Shown: one piece after another, positions 45,086 to 54,207 of the stretch
Layout of the letters: each line of letters begins with the position of its first letter
Position numbering within the stretch: the first letter of the stretch is position 1
NCBI GenBank assembly: GCA_029547605.1
Contig: JAKPPB010000106.1
Coordinates: 1 to 64,000, forward strand
Length of the DNA: 64,000 nucleotides
Direction: 5' to 3'
Origin: Methanobacteriota archaeon
GTDB taxonomy: Archaea > Halobacteriota > Methanomicrobia > Methanomicrobiales > Methanospirillaceae
Notes under the pieces: model-generated
Seen by the model: the letters and a program-made list of their open reading frames with translations, nothing else
What the model was told of the DNA's origin: nothing
Database searches by the model: none
Position numbers and translations under genes: made by a program

Positions 45086-46351
45086 ATGTATGAACTTTAC
45101 ATGGCAGCAACGCTTGTCGAGAAGATATTCTCCAGGAGATGCGGACACCCGGTCAGGGCAGGTGACGTGATCATGGCACCCGTCGATTGCGCCATGATCC
45201 ACGACATCACCGGACCGCTGGCAGTCCAGAAATTTCGAGAAATGGGCGGAAAAAGAGTATTTGATCCGGAAAAAATAGTGCTCCTCTTTGATCACCAGAT
45301 CCCTGCAGATTCTCTTCCCGCAGCCGAGAACCATGTATTCATGCGCAGGTTTGCCGTCGAACAGGATATCCACAACCTCGATATCAAGGAGGGGATCTGC
45401 CACCAGGTCGTGATGGAGAGGGGGAGGGCCGCGCCCGGGGAGATCGTGGTTGGTGCGGACTCCCATACCTGCATGTATGGCGCGGCAGGCGCGTTCTCGA
45501 CAGGTATCGGTTCGACCGACATGGGTTTCGTCCTCAAATTCGGGGCGCTGTACTTCAGGGTCCCGACAACCATACGCCTGGAGATTGACGGTACGTTCGG
45601 TCCAAGGGTCGGCCCCAAGGATCTGATACTTGCAATTGCCGGAAAGATTGGGGCTGATGGCGCGAATTACCAGGCGCTTGAATTTACGGGTGGGACGATT
45701 GAAACAATGGAGATGGCCGGGAGAATGACATGCTGCAACATGGCCGTGGAAATGGGTGCAAAGGTCGGGATCGTCCCCCCCGATGGCATTACATGGGAAT
45801 ACCTGCGGGCCAGGCGGCCAGTGAATCCCTTCTCTCTGTCCAGCGACCGCGATGCCGCGTTCACGTCTGTGCACCGGTTCGATGCGGAACGGCTCTCCCC
45901 TAAAGTGGCGGTCCCCCACAACGTCGACCAGGTGGTTGACGTGGAGAAGGTCGAAGGAACGCCGATTGACCAGGTTTTTATTGGTTCATGCACAAATGGC
46001 AGGTTCGAAGACCTCCGCGAGGCTGCCGAAGTCCTTGGCAACCGGTCTTTCCACGACTCTGTCAGGGTGCTCGTGATCCCTGCATCAAGGCTTGAGTACC
46101 TGAAGGCCCTGCGGGCAGGCCTCATTGAGCAGTTCGTGGCCGCCGGGGCGCTCGTGGAGGCTCCCTGCTGCGGGCCCTGCATGGGCGGGGCTTTTGGGCT
46201 GCTGGCGCCCGGAGAAGTCTCGCTCTCTACCTCAAACCGCAACTTCCGGGGCCGGCAGGGGAGTGCCGAATCACAGGTCTACCTCTGCTCGCCCGCCACT
46301 GCGGCGGCGAGCGCGATCAGGGGAGAGATAACCGACCCAAGAGAGGTGTGA
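45086..46351 (+). CDS. leuC: 3-isopropylmalate/homoaconitate dehydratase large subunit
   Basis: 421 residues, the archaeal two-subunit type. VGADSHTCMYGAAGAFSTGIG, FIGSCTNGRFEDLREAA and APCCGPCMGG contain the cysteines of the [4Fe-4S] cluster. Followed by small subunit and dehydrogenase genes. Methanogens hold two such sets, one for leucine and one (aksD/E/F) for coenzyme B. The small-subunit motif here is YLVI rather than YLRT, which favours leucine synthesis, but the assignment is not certain. Confidence 0.88.
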   Translation: MYELYMAATLVEKIFSRRCGHPVRAGDVIMAPVDCAMIHDITGPLAVQKFREMGGKRVFDPEKIVLLFDHQIPADSLPAAENHVFMRRFAVEQDIHNLDIKEGICHQVVMERGRAAPGEIVVGADSHTCMYGAAGAFSTGIGSTDMGFVLKFGALYFRVPTTIRLEIDGTFGPRVGPKDLILAIAGKIGADGANYQALEFTGGTIETMEMAGRMTCCNMAVEMGAKVGIVPPDGITWEYLRARRPVNPFSLSSDRDAAFTSVHRFDAERLSPKVAVPHNVDQVVDVEKVEGTPIDQVFIGSCTNGRFEDLREAAEVLGNRSFHDSVRVLVIPASRLEYLKALRAGLIEQFVAAGALVEAPCCGPCMGGAFGLLAPGEVSLSTSNRNFRGRQGSAESQVYLCSPATAAASAIRGEITDPREV

Positions 46352-46353
46352 AG

Positions 46354-46848
46354 ATGAGGACGTGGAAATTCGGGGACAACATAGATACTGACGCCATCAT
46401 TCCCGGCAGATATCTTGTCATCTACGACCCGCAGACGCTTGCATCACATGCATTCGAGGGAACGCGAAACGAGTTCGCCTCAGAAGTCAGGAAGGGGGAT
46501 ATCATCGTCGCTGGCCGGAACTTCGGATGCGGCTCGTCACGCGAGCATGCACCTCTCGCGCTCTCGGGTGCAGGAGTCAGGTTCATCGTGGCCAGGTCAT
46601 TTGCCCGGATCTTTTACCGGAATGCAATAAACGTCGGTCTCCTCCCCGTCGTTTGCAACGATGCGGACCGGATTCCAGACGGGTCGCCACTCTCCGTCAA
46701 TCCAAAGGAGGGGTACATTGAATCCGGTGGCATTCGATACCCCATCGAGCCGGTACCGGCATTCCTGCAGGAGATCGTTGATGCCGGCGGTCTCGTGGAG
46801 TATGCCCGCAGCCTCCCGGAGGTGAAGACATGTACAGGGTCGCAGTAA
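46354..46848 (+). CDS. leuD: 3-isopropylmalate dehydratase small subunit
   Basis: 164 residues from ATG 46354, two bases after leuC with AGGTG in front. [20 protein letters not shown] opens the swivelling domain; [15 protein letters not shown] and [16 protein letters not shown] close the substrate pocket. The loop YLVI (residues 20-23) matches isopropylmalate isomerases, while methanogen homoaconitase has YLRT there. It pairs with leuC and overlaps leuB by 19 bases. Confidence 0.88.
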   Translation: MRTWKFGDNIDTDAIIPGRYLVIYDPQTLASHAFEGTRNEFASEVRKGDIIVAGRNFGCGSSREHAPLALSGAGVRFIVARSFARIFYRNAINVGLLPVVCNDADRIPDGSPLSVNPKEGYIESGGIRYPIEPVPAFLQEIVDAGGLVEYARSLPEVKTCTGSQ

Positions 46849-47945
46849 TTGGCGGGGATGGGATCGGCCCCGAGATCATCAAAGAAGGGACAAAAGTCCT
46901 CGAAGCTGCAGGGGATCGGTTCGGTTTCTCCCTCGATTTCGAGGATTTTGAACTTGGAGCGGACCGCTATCTCGCGACGGGAGAACTGCTGACAGATGAT
47001 GACCTTGAGGCGCTCTCAGGGTTTCGGACCATTTACTTTGGGGCGATCGGTGATGACAGGGTCCCTCCGGGTATCCTTGAGAAGGGAATCCTGCTCGCCC
47101 TGAGGTTTCATTTCGACCAGTATATCAACCTCCGACCGATCCGCCTCCTCGAAGGGGTTGCAACACCCCTTGCAGGGAAAAAACCTTCGGACATCGATTT
47201 TGTCGTCGTGAGGGAGAATACAGAGGACTTTTACGTCGGGATAGGCGGACGATTCAAAGGGTCGCAGAAGAGAGTCCTCGAGATCCAGCGCGAACTTTAT
47301 CATGCAAAGTTTGGGCTCGATATCGAGAGCGATGCGGAGGAGATAGCCTACCAGATAGGGGTTGTGACGCGCGAAGGAGCCCGAAGGGTGATCAGGTACG
47401 CCTGCGATACCGCCCAAAAAAGGCGAAAGAAGCTCACATCGGTTGACAAGGCAAACGTCCTCTCCGATGTTTACGGCCTCTGGCGTGAGGTCTTTTCAGA
47501 GGTCACGGCAGGGTACCCGGACATCGCCACCGAATTCAATTTCGTCGATGCCGTGACCATGTGGTTTGTGAAGAATCCCGAGTGGTACGACGTGGTGGTC
47601 ACCCCCAACATGTTCGGCGACATCATCACTGACCTCGGTGCGATGATCCAGGGAGGTATGGGGCTTGCACCCGGGGGAAATATCAATCCTGAAGGTACCT
47701 CGATGTTCGAACCGATCCATGGATCCGCGCCCAAGTACAAAGGATTGGGCGTGGCAAACCCGATGGCCACCATCTGGGCCGGCTCGATGATGCTGGACCA
47801 CCTCGGGGAACATGAAGCAGCAGAAAAGGTTCTGGAAGCGCTCGGTCAGTCTATCCTCGACGGCGTCGTGACCCGGGACATGGGAGGGACTTCCCGGACT
47901 TCCGATGTCGGGGACTATGTTGCCGCAATGGTAAAGCGGCATTAG
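46830..47945 (+). CDS. leuB: 3-isopropylmalate dehydrogenase-like enzyme
   Basis: 371 residues. [20 protein letters not shown] at the start, [24 protein letters not shown], and [19 protein letters not shown] with [10 protein letters not shown] are the beta-decarboxylating dehydrogenase signatures. It oxidises 3-isopropylmalate, or a homologous substrate, using NAD. A GAGGTG Shine-Dalgarno lies within the leuD end. In methanogens an equivalent enzyme (AksF) acts in coenzyme B formation, so the substrate is tied to the leuC/leuD assignment. Confidence 0.86.
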   Translation: MYRVAVIGGDGIGPEIIKEGTKVLEAAGDRFGFSLDFEDFELGADRYLATGELLTDDDLEALSGFRTIYFGAIGDDRVPPGILEKGILLALRFHFDQYINLRPIRLLEGVATPLAGKKPSDIDFVVVRENTEDFYVGIGGRFKGSQKRVLEIQRELYHAKFGLDIESDAEEIAYQIGVVTREGARRVIRYACDTAQKRRKKLTSVDKANVLSDVYGLWREVFSEVTAGYPDIATEFNFVDAVTMWFVKNPEWYDVVVTPNMFGDIITDLGAMIQGGMGLAPGGNINPEGTSMFEPIHGSAPKYKGLGVANPMATIWAGSMMLDHLGEHEAAEKVLEALGQSILDGVVTRDMGGTSRTSDVGDYVAAMVKRH

Positions 47946-48011
47946 GGGATCAGAGAATACACTCCCACCCCTCCCGAACCAAAAAGAGAAGGAATTCGGT
48001 GATACAGTTTC

Positions 48012-48467
48012 TCACGCCGTCATCCTGTCTGCCGTTTCAGGCGCAGTGAAGTGGGAGAGTGGCCTGCAGTAATCAGTGATCAGGTGGTCACGTGTGGCTT
48101 CCGGGGAAGGCAGCGTTGGCAGTTCCACTATCTGTGCAACACGCTCCCGATACCCGAGCACCTCCCGAAGAGAATCGAGGGAGAGTGTATAACGGTCTCC
48201 ATTGACCAGGTCGATATTGAGTGCTCTCCCTGAACGGGAGACCTGGGCCCTTCCCGCCTGGCCTCCCAGGTATTCCATCCAGTTCTGCTTGATCCTCCAG
48301 GTAGACACTGAATTCCCATTTTTCAAGGCAGAATAAAGGTCATCGACAAGTATGCAGAGCCTCGCTCCGTGGATGTTGAGTTCCAGGATCTCGCGAGGGA
48401 CTCCCTCTGCATCAAGGACCTTCTTGCCGTCGCGGCTGAGATATCCTGCCCTTTGCATTTCATCCAC
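48012..48467 (-). CDS. Uncharacterised 151-residue protein
   Basis: I do not recognise a family. It has no signal peptide or membrane segment; a central conserved-looking stretch (RALNIDLVNGDRYTLSLDSL) suggests two beta strands in a small domain, preceded by MQRAGYLSRDGKKVLDAEG. It lies 102 bases downstream of the nitrogenase-like operon on the same strand, with its own AT-rich promoter (TATATATACTC, complement of about 48490-48505). Whether it belongs with that operon is open. Met at 48458 is an alternative start. Confidence 0.55.
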   Translation of the reverse strand: MDEMQRAGYLSRDGKKVLDAEGVPREILELNIHGARLCILVDDLYSALKNGNSVSTWRIKQNWMEYLGGQAGRAQVSRSGRALNIDLVNGDRYTLSLDSLREVLGYRERVAQIVELPTLPSPEATRDHLITDYCRPLSHFTAPETADRMTA

Positions 48468-48569
48468 CTCTGTATATTCATTGGTCTGGAGTAAAGAGTA
48501 TATATAGGCTCGATGTGCGCAGGGTGAAAGTGAATTTTTTACGGAGGTCAGGGAACAGCATCGTGGGAC

Positions 48570-49718
48570 TTACTTTGCACCTTTCTGGTGATCCATGCAC
48601 GCATTCAGGACAGATTCCATGAGTGCAAGAGTCCCTTCGATTCCCGCCAGAGGACGGGCGTGAAGCCTCACCGTTCCCCTCAATGGCGCTGTCACCCCCA
48701 CAAATGCGGCCGAGGGGTAGGCTGCCTGTTCGAACGACGACCCGAGGACGAGATCAGGGCGCTCTCGATCGAGCATTTTGCTGACACTCTCAAAATCCCT
48801 TGCCATCTCCACCGGGAACGGCCCTCCAGAAGGTGAATTCCTGGAACCTATGCACGCAATCTCCGCGCCAAGGTACTCGGTGAGCATGGCAGCGATAGCC
48901 TGCATCGAGAGGTTCTGGCCAAAGAGCCCCACGGTAGGGGGATCAAACCTCCTCTGGTACTTATCGCACGCGGAGATCACCCGCTCCTCTGCATCGGGAA
49001 TGAGCTGATCGGAAATAACTCCGCCATTGCTGCAGAACCTGTCTTCCAGTGCTGCAACGGTTTTTTTCACTGATGATAACCCAATCATCGTCCCCACCGG
49101 TGTTCCGAAGCCGGATCGAAGGTCGGGATTCGCATGGATTGTCGATGACGAGAGTCCCGAATCAAAGGAGAACGCCCCGGCGCACAACGTGGCCCCGGAT
49201 TCGCCTCCCGCAAGAAGGAGCAGGCGCTGTATCTCCTGCAGGTTTCCCCTCCAGAATGGGTCCATCAGCGAAAGCCCGTCAATATTCACCGAATTTTGCT
49301 GGTCAACGTCAATGGAGAGCGGAAGTGACGAGAGCGCTGACAAAAAGCCCGCTTCGTATTCCCCGGCAAATCCAGGTGCGTCCAGCACAATGATCCTGAC
49401 CGATGCCCCATAATGCTCTTCGATCACCTGGCGTATGTCCTCGCCGATGATCGCAGGAGTGCAGGTGCACAGGACTGCAAGCATGGAATACCTTCCCAGA
49501 ATCCCATCGATGGTCCGGACCAGTGCGTCACCAGTCCCGAGGACGATGTCATGGTCCGAGAGGGACGTGCAGTATATCGGGCTGTGCAGCGTGGTGGCCG
49601 GATAAAAATAACAGCCTGCCGATCCATGGATGATCACCCCGACCCCCTGCACCCCAGAAAGGCATGCTGCAGCCCCGGTCAGCCCGCATGGCCAAAGCGG
49701 CCCTGCACACTCAGGCAT
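48570..49718 (-). CDS. Nitrogenase-like component 1 subunit (NifK-type, function unknown)
   Basis: 382 residues from ATG 49718, overlapping the preceding gene by 8 bases. Nitrogenase component 1 fold: Cys11 (WPCGLTGAA), Cys36 (IIHGSAGC) and Cys86 (CTCTPAIIGED) match the three positions that hold the P-cluster in NifD/NifK. GLFGQNLSMQAIAAMLTEYLG begins a second Rossmann unit. It is much shorter than NifK and lacks a clear active-site cofactor ligand. It forms a tight operon with the H-like and D-like genes. Substrate unknown; CfbD and BchN/ChlN-type proteins look different. Confidence 0.75.
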   Translation of the reverse strand: MPECAGPLWPCGLTGAAACLSGVQGVGVIIHGSAGCYFYPATTLHSPIYCTSLSDHDIVLGTGDALVRTIDGILGRYSMLAVLCTCTPAIIGEDIRQVIEEHYGASVRIIVLDAPGFAGEYEAGFLSALSSLPLSIDVDQQNSVNIDGLSLMDPFWRGNLQEIQRLLLLAGGESGATLCAGAFSFDSGLSSSTIHANPDLRSGFGTPVGTMIGLSSVKKTVAALEDRFCSNGGVISDQLIPDAEERVISACDKYQRRFDPPTVGLFGQNLSMQAIAAMLTEYLGAEIACIGSRNSPSGGPFPVEMARDFESVSKMLDRERPDLVLGSSFEQAAYPSAAFVGVTAPLRGTVRLHARPLAGIEGTLALMESVLNACMDHQKGAK

Positions 49719-50739
49719 GGCATTTCCTCCTCCACCTGTGCAGCAATCTCCGGATGCCACTGGTGCCGACCGGGAATGGGTCAGGAAGGGGGACAGGTTT
49801 ACCCCCTTCACGGACTTCGAGTTCGAGCATCTCTGCAAGTTCGTATCCAAACCGCGACGCGTATTCTGTGGTCGGGGCCTTCGGGGCGGTCGAGAACGTA
49901 ACTCTCTTCCTTCTCAAAGGGGCAAATGTGCCAATCATCTCTTTCTGGAGAGCCTCCTCCGCCGCGACAGCTGCGGAGGGATCAATCGAGAGGTGCCTGC
50001 CCGCACGCTCAAGGAACCTGAGTGTCCCTTCCAGTCCCAGAGGAAACGAATCGATGTAAGGAATGCCAAGCTCCCGATAAAGGTGGTCACCTACCGGTCG
50101 CATCGAGGGGTCCCGGAGGATGTTGAGCGAAGCCCGTCCAAGGCGCCTGATCCCATCCAGCGTCGCACCGCACACGAACCTGACGTTCACGGGGGCTCCG
50201 AGGAGAGTGAGAAGACGCACCACCTCCCGGTAATGCTCTTCCACCTCGTATTCGAGTGTCTTCTCGCCGATGAGATTGACCGAGGGAACCTGCTCGCATC
50301 GTCCTGCAAAACGTGAGAGGGAGATGAGGGCCTGGATGTGCCCCGCGAGAAACCCGCCCCCAAGAAACCCTGCGGTGGGGACGTGCACCACGGGAACCAA
50401 GGAAGGAACCCGGCACACCGCCCCTACATCATCTCCGATCACTGCGGCAACACAGGTAGAGAGGACACAGACCAGATCAGGTCCCTTCTCCACCGCACGA
50501 AAAATGGCTTCCTCGAGCATCTGCTCCCCGCCGAAGATGACCTCCTTTTCTGTCATATCGGTTGAGAGGACGGGTGGAGGGACCGCGAAGTCCCGTGATG
50601 CATGGAGCGCATGGAGAAGGGAAAAATTGTGGTGTGCACATCCTGCGGGCCCGTGAATGATCGTGACACACCGTGCGACCTCCGTGGTCACCGAGAGCGC
50701 CCCCGTCAGGGTGCAGCCATCGTCATTCGGAGTAGCCAT
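49711..50739 (-). CDS. Nitrogenase-like component 1 subunit (NifD-type, function unknown)
   Basis: 342 residues from ATG 50739 (a TTG two codons upstream is the alternative). Cys9 ([10 protein letters not shown]), Cys34 (IIHGPAGC) and Cys96 ([12 protein letters not shown]) align with the P-cluster ligand positions. [20 protein letters not shown] resembles the region after the cofactor pocket in NifD and NifE. Where NifD carries the FeMo-cofactor Cys I see LGRASLNI, without Cys. The start overlaps the H-like gene by 17 bases. With the K-like partner it likely forms a D2K2 tetramer with cluster relay but an unknown active site. Confidence 0.75.
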   Translation of the reverse strand: MATPNDDGCTLTGALSVTTEVARCVTIIHGPAGCAHHNFSLLHALHASRDFAVPPPVLSTDMTEKEVIFGGEQMLEEAIFRAVEKGPDLVCVLSTCVAAVIGDDVGAVCRVPSLVPVVHVPTAGFLGGGFLAGHIQALISLSRFAGRCEQVPSVNLIGEKTLEYEVEEHYREVVRLLTLLGAPVNVRFVCGATLDGIRRLGRASLNILRDPSMRPVGDHLYRELGIPYIDSFPLGLEGTLRFLERAGRHLSIDPSAAVAAEEALQKEMIGTFAPLRRKRVTFSTAPKAPTTEYASRFGYELAEMLELEVREGGKPVPLPDPFPVGTSGIRRLLHRWRRKCHA

Positions 50740-51541
50740 ACGCAAGTGCTTCCAGTTCCTCTATTTCAAGCGGGACTGGGACATCCAGCCGACGGTTCTC
50801 CATGATCTTTCGTGCAAGTTGCCGGTATACCGCCGCCTGGTCCGAAGATGGTGCAAATTCCACGACCGTCTTCTTGTTCAATTCCGCACTCTGGACCACC
50901 TGGTCCCTCGGGATGAACTGGATCATGGAACTCCCGATCCTCCCTGCAAACTCCGCGACAAGGTCCTCTTCCCTGGGGAGGTTCTTGGCATTGCAGATCA
51001 CGCCCCCAAGGCGGCAGCGGCTTCTTGCACGGGAAGAGAGCCGCGATATTGCCTTGCAGATGTTGTTTGCCGCATACAGCGACATCAGCTCCCCTGATGT
51101 CACCAGGTAGACCTCCTCGGCATATCCCTCGCGCATGGGCATCGCAAATCCGCCGCAGACCACGTCACCAAGGACGTCGTATACCACCACGTCTGCACGA
51201 AGCGCGCCGAGTCTCTCCAGGATCTGGAAGGTGGCAATGATCCCTCTGCCTGCACAGCCCACGCCTGGCTCAGGGCCCCCCGCCTCTACGCACCTTACCC
51301 CGTGGTACCCCCGGAATACTACATCCTCAAGGGTGAGTGATCGATCATCGCCCCGTTCACGCACAAGGTCCATGACAGTAGGGATCAGCCTGCCCTTCAT
51401 CAGCATCCTTGTACTGTCCCTCTTGGGATCGCACCCGATCTGCAGCACATCGAGGCCCTGCTCGGAGAGTGCAGCTGAGAGGTTGGCAGAAGTGGTTGAT
51501 TTTCCGATGCCGCCTTTCCCATACAGGGCGATCTGTTTCAT
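50723..51541 (-). CDS. Nitrogenase reductase-like protein (NifH-type)
   Basis: 272 residues. P-loop [10 protein letters not shown] (residues 7-16), switch regions CDPKRDST and [11 protein letters not shown], and the two conserved cysteines Cys96 (GVGCAGRG) and Cys129 that bind the [4Fe-4S] cluster between two monomers are all intact, so it should be a working ATP-driven electron donor for the component 1 pair. It is first in the operon; TATA-like ATACCTAATAACC (complement of about 51563-51576) implies a very short leader. It differs from canonical NifH in lacking the usual C-terminal tail motif. Confidence 0.85.
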   Translation of the reverse strand: MKQIALYGKGGIGKSTTSANLSAALSEQGLDVLQIGCDPKRDSTRMLMKGRLIPTVMDLVRERGDDRSLTLEDVVFRGYHGVRCVEAGGPEPGVGCAGRGIIATFQILERLGALRADVVVYDVLGDVVCGGFAMPMREGYAEEVYLVTSGELMSLYAANNICKAISRLSSRARSRCRLGGVICNAKNLPREEDLVAEFAGRIGSSMIQFIPRDQVVQSAELNKKTVVEFAPSSDQAAVYRQLARKIMENRRLDVPVPLEIEELEALAYGYSE

Positions 51542-51622
51542 CACACATTATTGGACGGGGTTGGTTATTAGGTATTCTGAAGTTAACAAAAGTCTGGTTG
51601 AATTCCCGGAGGATACACGGGG

Positions 51623-53080
51623 TCAGTCCCTGCCCTGGACCAGTCCCATGCCCAGGACGATAACCGGGAGAATCTCCAGGCGCCCGATCCACATGACTAC
51701 GATGAACACCCACTTGGAGAGCAATGGCATGGAGGAATTGACGTACCCCGTTGTCATTCCGCATGAACTCATGGCCGAGACGATCTCAAAGACGAGGTCA
51801 GTCAACCCAAACGCAGTGATGTGAACCTGCAGGACGATCATCGTAGCAATGAAGACCGTGATGACCGAGAGGATGATCACAAGCATGCTCTTCGATAGTT
51901 CAGGCTCTGCAACCTCGATCGGGATGTTCCTCCCCTCGTACTTGAACGGAACCAGCACCCTGCTCCGGACAAATGCCCGCCTGAACCACCAGATGATCCC
52001 GCGATACCCAAGGGCTATCCTCGAGAGCCTGACACCCCCCGCAGCGCTTCCGCTCGATCCCCCGATAAAGATGAGCATCGTGAGAAAGACTAGCGTGACG
52101 GCAGGATACAGGTGGGGATTAGCATTCTGGAACCCCGTTGTGCTCACGGCTGAAGTGGTCATGAAGATCCCCTGGCGAATCGATTCTTCAGCCGGGAGTC
52201 CTGCGAGGAAAAACAGATCCGCGATGACTATCAAAGCACCGAACGTGAGGAAAATGAGGAGGAGCCTGACCTGCTCTTCGGAGAAGAAGGAGATCTTCCT
52301 GCTCCTGTATGTCATGTAGTAGAGCGTAAAGGGGGTCGAGCCGAATATCATCACAGGGATAAGGACTGCCTCGAGGAAGGGGTTCTGGTACGAGAGTATC
52401 CCGCCCGCCCTCGGTATAAACCCTCCAGTCGAGATGCCTGAAAGCGCCAGGTTCAGCGCATCCCAGAGCGGGATTCTTGCAACCATTATCAGGCCTGCAG
52501 ACACGACAGTGAGGAGTATGTAGACAGCCCATATCTCCTTCCCGTTTGCGATGACACTGGGAAGGATCCGCTCGGCCCTCCTCTCTGCCCTGAAGAGTGG
52601 GGATGTATCAAGACTGGACCGGAACGCCAGTGTAAGTGAGAGCGAGATCACTGCAAGGCCCCCGACCCACTGCATGTAGGTCCTCCAGAAGAGGAGGCTC
52701 TCAGGGAGCGAATCAATCCCCCTGAGGAGAGAGAAGGCAGTCCCGGTCCACCCTGCCATGGATTCAAAGAGTGCATCGGTAAATGAGATATCAAGCACCA
52801 GCATAAAAGGAATGCAGGAGATAAGGGCAAATGCGAGCCACACAAGTGCCACTGAGCAGAGTGCGGCAGAAAAACGGACATCTTCTCTTCTCCTCGGGAG
52901 GTAATTCAGGAGAATGCCGCTGCAGAAGAACAATGCAGGCACCAGGGCCAGCGGCAGGAGCATGTCCCATTCCCTGAAGATCACTGCAACCGGGAGGGGA
53001 AGAAGAGTGAGTGGGCTGATGAAGACCAGCATCTCACCAAGCTCGCCGAGAACGGCGGAGAAATACCGTATCCTGCCCAT
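51623..53080 (-). CDS. trkH: TrkH-type potassium transporter
   Basis: 485 residues from ATG 53080 (AGGTAGGT before it). Membrane-rich with four pore repeats: SMAGWTGTAFSLLRGIDSL, GISTGGFIPRAGG, AVSTTGFQNANPHLYP and SSCGMTTGYVNSSMPL include the selectivity-loop Gly residues; IFIGGSSGSAAGGVRLSRI is a family signature. It takes up K+ in partnership with a TrkA subunit, not seen in the window. The last residues (GRLEILPVIVLG) are typical. Confidence 0.92.
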   Translation of the reverse strand: MGRIRYFSAVLGELGEMLVFISPLTLLPLPVAVIFREWDMLLPLALVPALFFCSGILLNYLPRRREDVRFSAALCSVALVWLAFALISCIPFMLVLDISFTDALFESMAGWTGTAFSLLRGIDSLPESLLFWRTYMQWVGGLAVISLSLTLAFRSSLDTSPLFRAERRAERILPSVIANGKEIWAVYILLTVVSAGLIMVARIPLWDALNLALSGISTGGFIPRAGGILSYQNPFLEAVLIPVMIFGSTPFTLYYMTYRSRKISFFSEEQVRLLLIFLTFGALIVIADLFFLAGLPAEESIRQGIFMTTSAVSTTGFQNANPHLYPAVTLVFLTMLIFIGGSSGSAAGGVRLSRIALGYRGIIWWFRRAFVRSRVLVPFKYEGRNIPIEVAEPELSKSMLVIILSVITVFIATMIVLQVHITAFGLTDLVFEIVSAMSSCGMTTGYVNSSMPLLSKWVFIVVMWIGRLEILPVIVLGMGLVQGRD

Positions 53081-53148
53081 ACCTACCTGAATGGTTGGCA
53101 CTTCCCGCCTGATGTATATTTGCCTCTGGCCGGATGGGAGGTATCGCC

Positions 53149-54111
53149 TCACCCCTTCTGTATGGAGAGGCGATGCGAGATTATCCTCCAGCAGACGATC
53201 AATTGCATCAGGTCAGTCGGGGTGAGGAGCGGGCAATGCAAAAAAAGACCGCGGGGGTCGACACCTGTCTGCCCTTCCAGAAGGGAAGAGATGGAGTCAG
53301 CCGATTCGCAGGGGAACCCTCCGTCAAGCTCGACCCTCCCCATGGAACGACTCCCTTCAACCACAGGCATGTATTCGACGCTGCATGGTCTCGTTCGCCC
53401 TGAGAGGACTCCACCGAGGTCAAACTGCATCCATATCCTCTCATGTATCCCCTGCAGGGGCTCGAGAGCAAGGGATACCCGGTAAATATTCTCTTCCCAT
53501 CCAAGGCTCCTTCCAAACCGTGAAAAGGATATCCCGATTATCCCGCGGGCATATCCACGCTGAGGGGCGACGAACGAGAAGTAATCCGATTCGCGAAGGG
53601 CCATTTCCCTTCGGACCGCCTGCTCGGTATATCCCCTTGTCCCGATATCCCTCTTGAGTTTCCATTCCCTCTTTACGTCCGGCGCAGGGTCCACGAAGAA
53701 CGAGAAGTCGAGGTGTGTGCGGACTCCCGGGGCAAAGAGGGCATGCAGGCCTTCGAGGATGATGATCTTTGTGGGCTTGAAGGAGACAGGTCCTTCTATC
53801 GTGCCTGTCTTGTGGTTGTACCAGTTCTTCTCAATCTCCAGCCCCTGTTTGAGCCTCCCGACATCGCGTTCGAGTGACGCAAAATCGTTTGCCTGGGGAG
53901 AGAGAGGGGTAATTTTCCTGGCATCTCTCTCTTTCCTGTCGTAGAGGTGGTAATCATCGAGTGAGATGGTAGAGACAAGGTCTTCTCCTATCAGGTTTTT
54001 TATCGCTGCGGTGAAGGTGGTCTTTCCGGAACCGCTGTCTCCTGCAACTCCTATGAGGTATACATAGCCGGACGATGAGAGGATATCCCTGAAAATGGGA
54101 GATGCATTCAT
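53149..54111 (-). CDS. prk: Archaeal phosphoribulokinase
   Basis: 320 residues. GVAGDSGSGKTTFTAAI (P-loop, about 21-37), SLDDYHLYDRKER, YNHKTGTIEGP and IIILEGLHAL (Walker B) are those of phosphoribulokinase/uridine kinase. Length and C-terminal domain fit the archaeal PRK described in Methanomicrobiales, where it makes ribulose bisphosphate in the reductive hexulose-phosphate pathway together with type III RubisCO. RubisCO is not in the window. Separated by 96 bases from fprA. Confidence 0.85.
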   Translation of the reverse strand: MNASPIFRDILSSSGYVYLIGVAGDSGSGKTTFTAAIKNLIGEDLVSTISLDDYHLYDRKERDARKITPLSPQANDFASLERDVGRLKQGLEIEKNWYNHKTGTIEGPVSFKPTKIIILEGLHALFAPGVRTHLDFSFFVDPAPDVKREWKLKRDIGTRGYTEQAVRREMALRESDYFSFVAPQRGYARGIIGISFSRFGRSLGWEENIYRVSLALEPLQGIHERIWMQFDLGGVLSGRTRPCSVEYMPVVEGSRSMGRVELDGGFPCESADSISSLLEGQTGVDPRGLFLHCPLLTPTDLMQLIVCWRIISHRLSIQKG

Positions 54112-54207
54112 ACAGGAACCCGTATCAGGTCAACCCACTGGGAGAGGGTCCATCGGAAGAATACCGCCAGATATCTCCCCTCCCGGTGAAAAAGATCCCT
54201 GTCCTCC

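Noticed and set aside
44975..45919. Long minus-strand open frame (314 codons) over leuC
   Set aside because: Antisense to a clear leuC with full motifs; its product has no recognisable domain and an odd composition.
45086..47945. Assignment to coenzyme B synthesis (aksDEF)
   Set aside because: The small-subunit loop is YLVI, not the YLRT of methanogen homoaconitase; leucine is preferred but not proven.
48570..51541. Reading the H-D-K operon as true nitrogenase nifHDK
   Set aside because: Component 1 chains are 100 residues or more too short, lack the FeMo-cofactor ligands, and no nifB/E/N is present.
48570..51541. Reading the H-D-K operon as CfbCD
   Set aside because: The known system has one component 1 protein; neither D nor K here resembles CfbD as I know it, and cfbA-cfbE are elsewhere. 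A tree would settle it.
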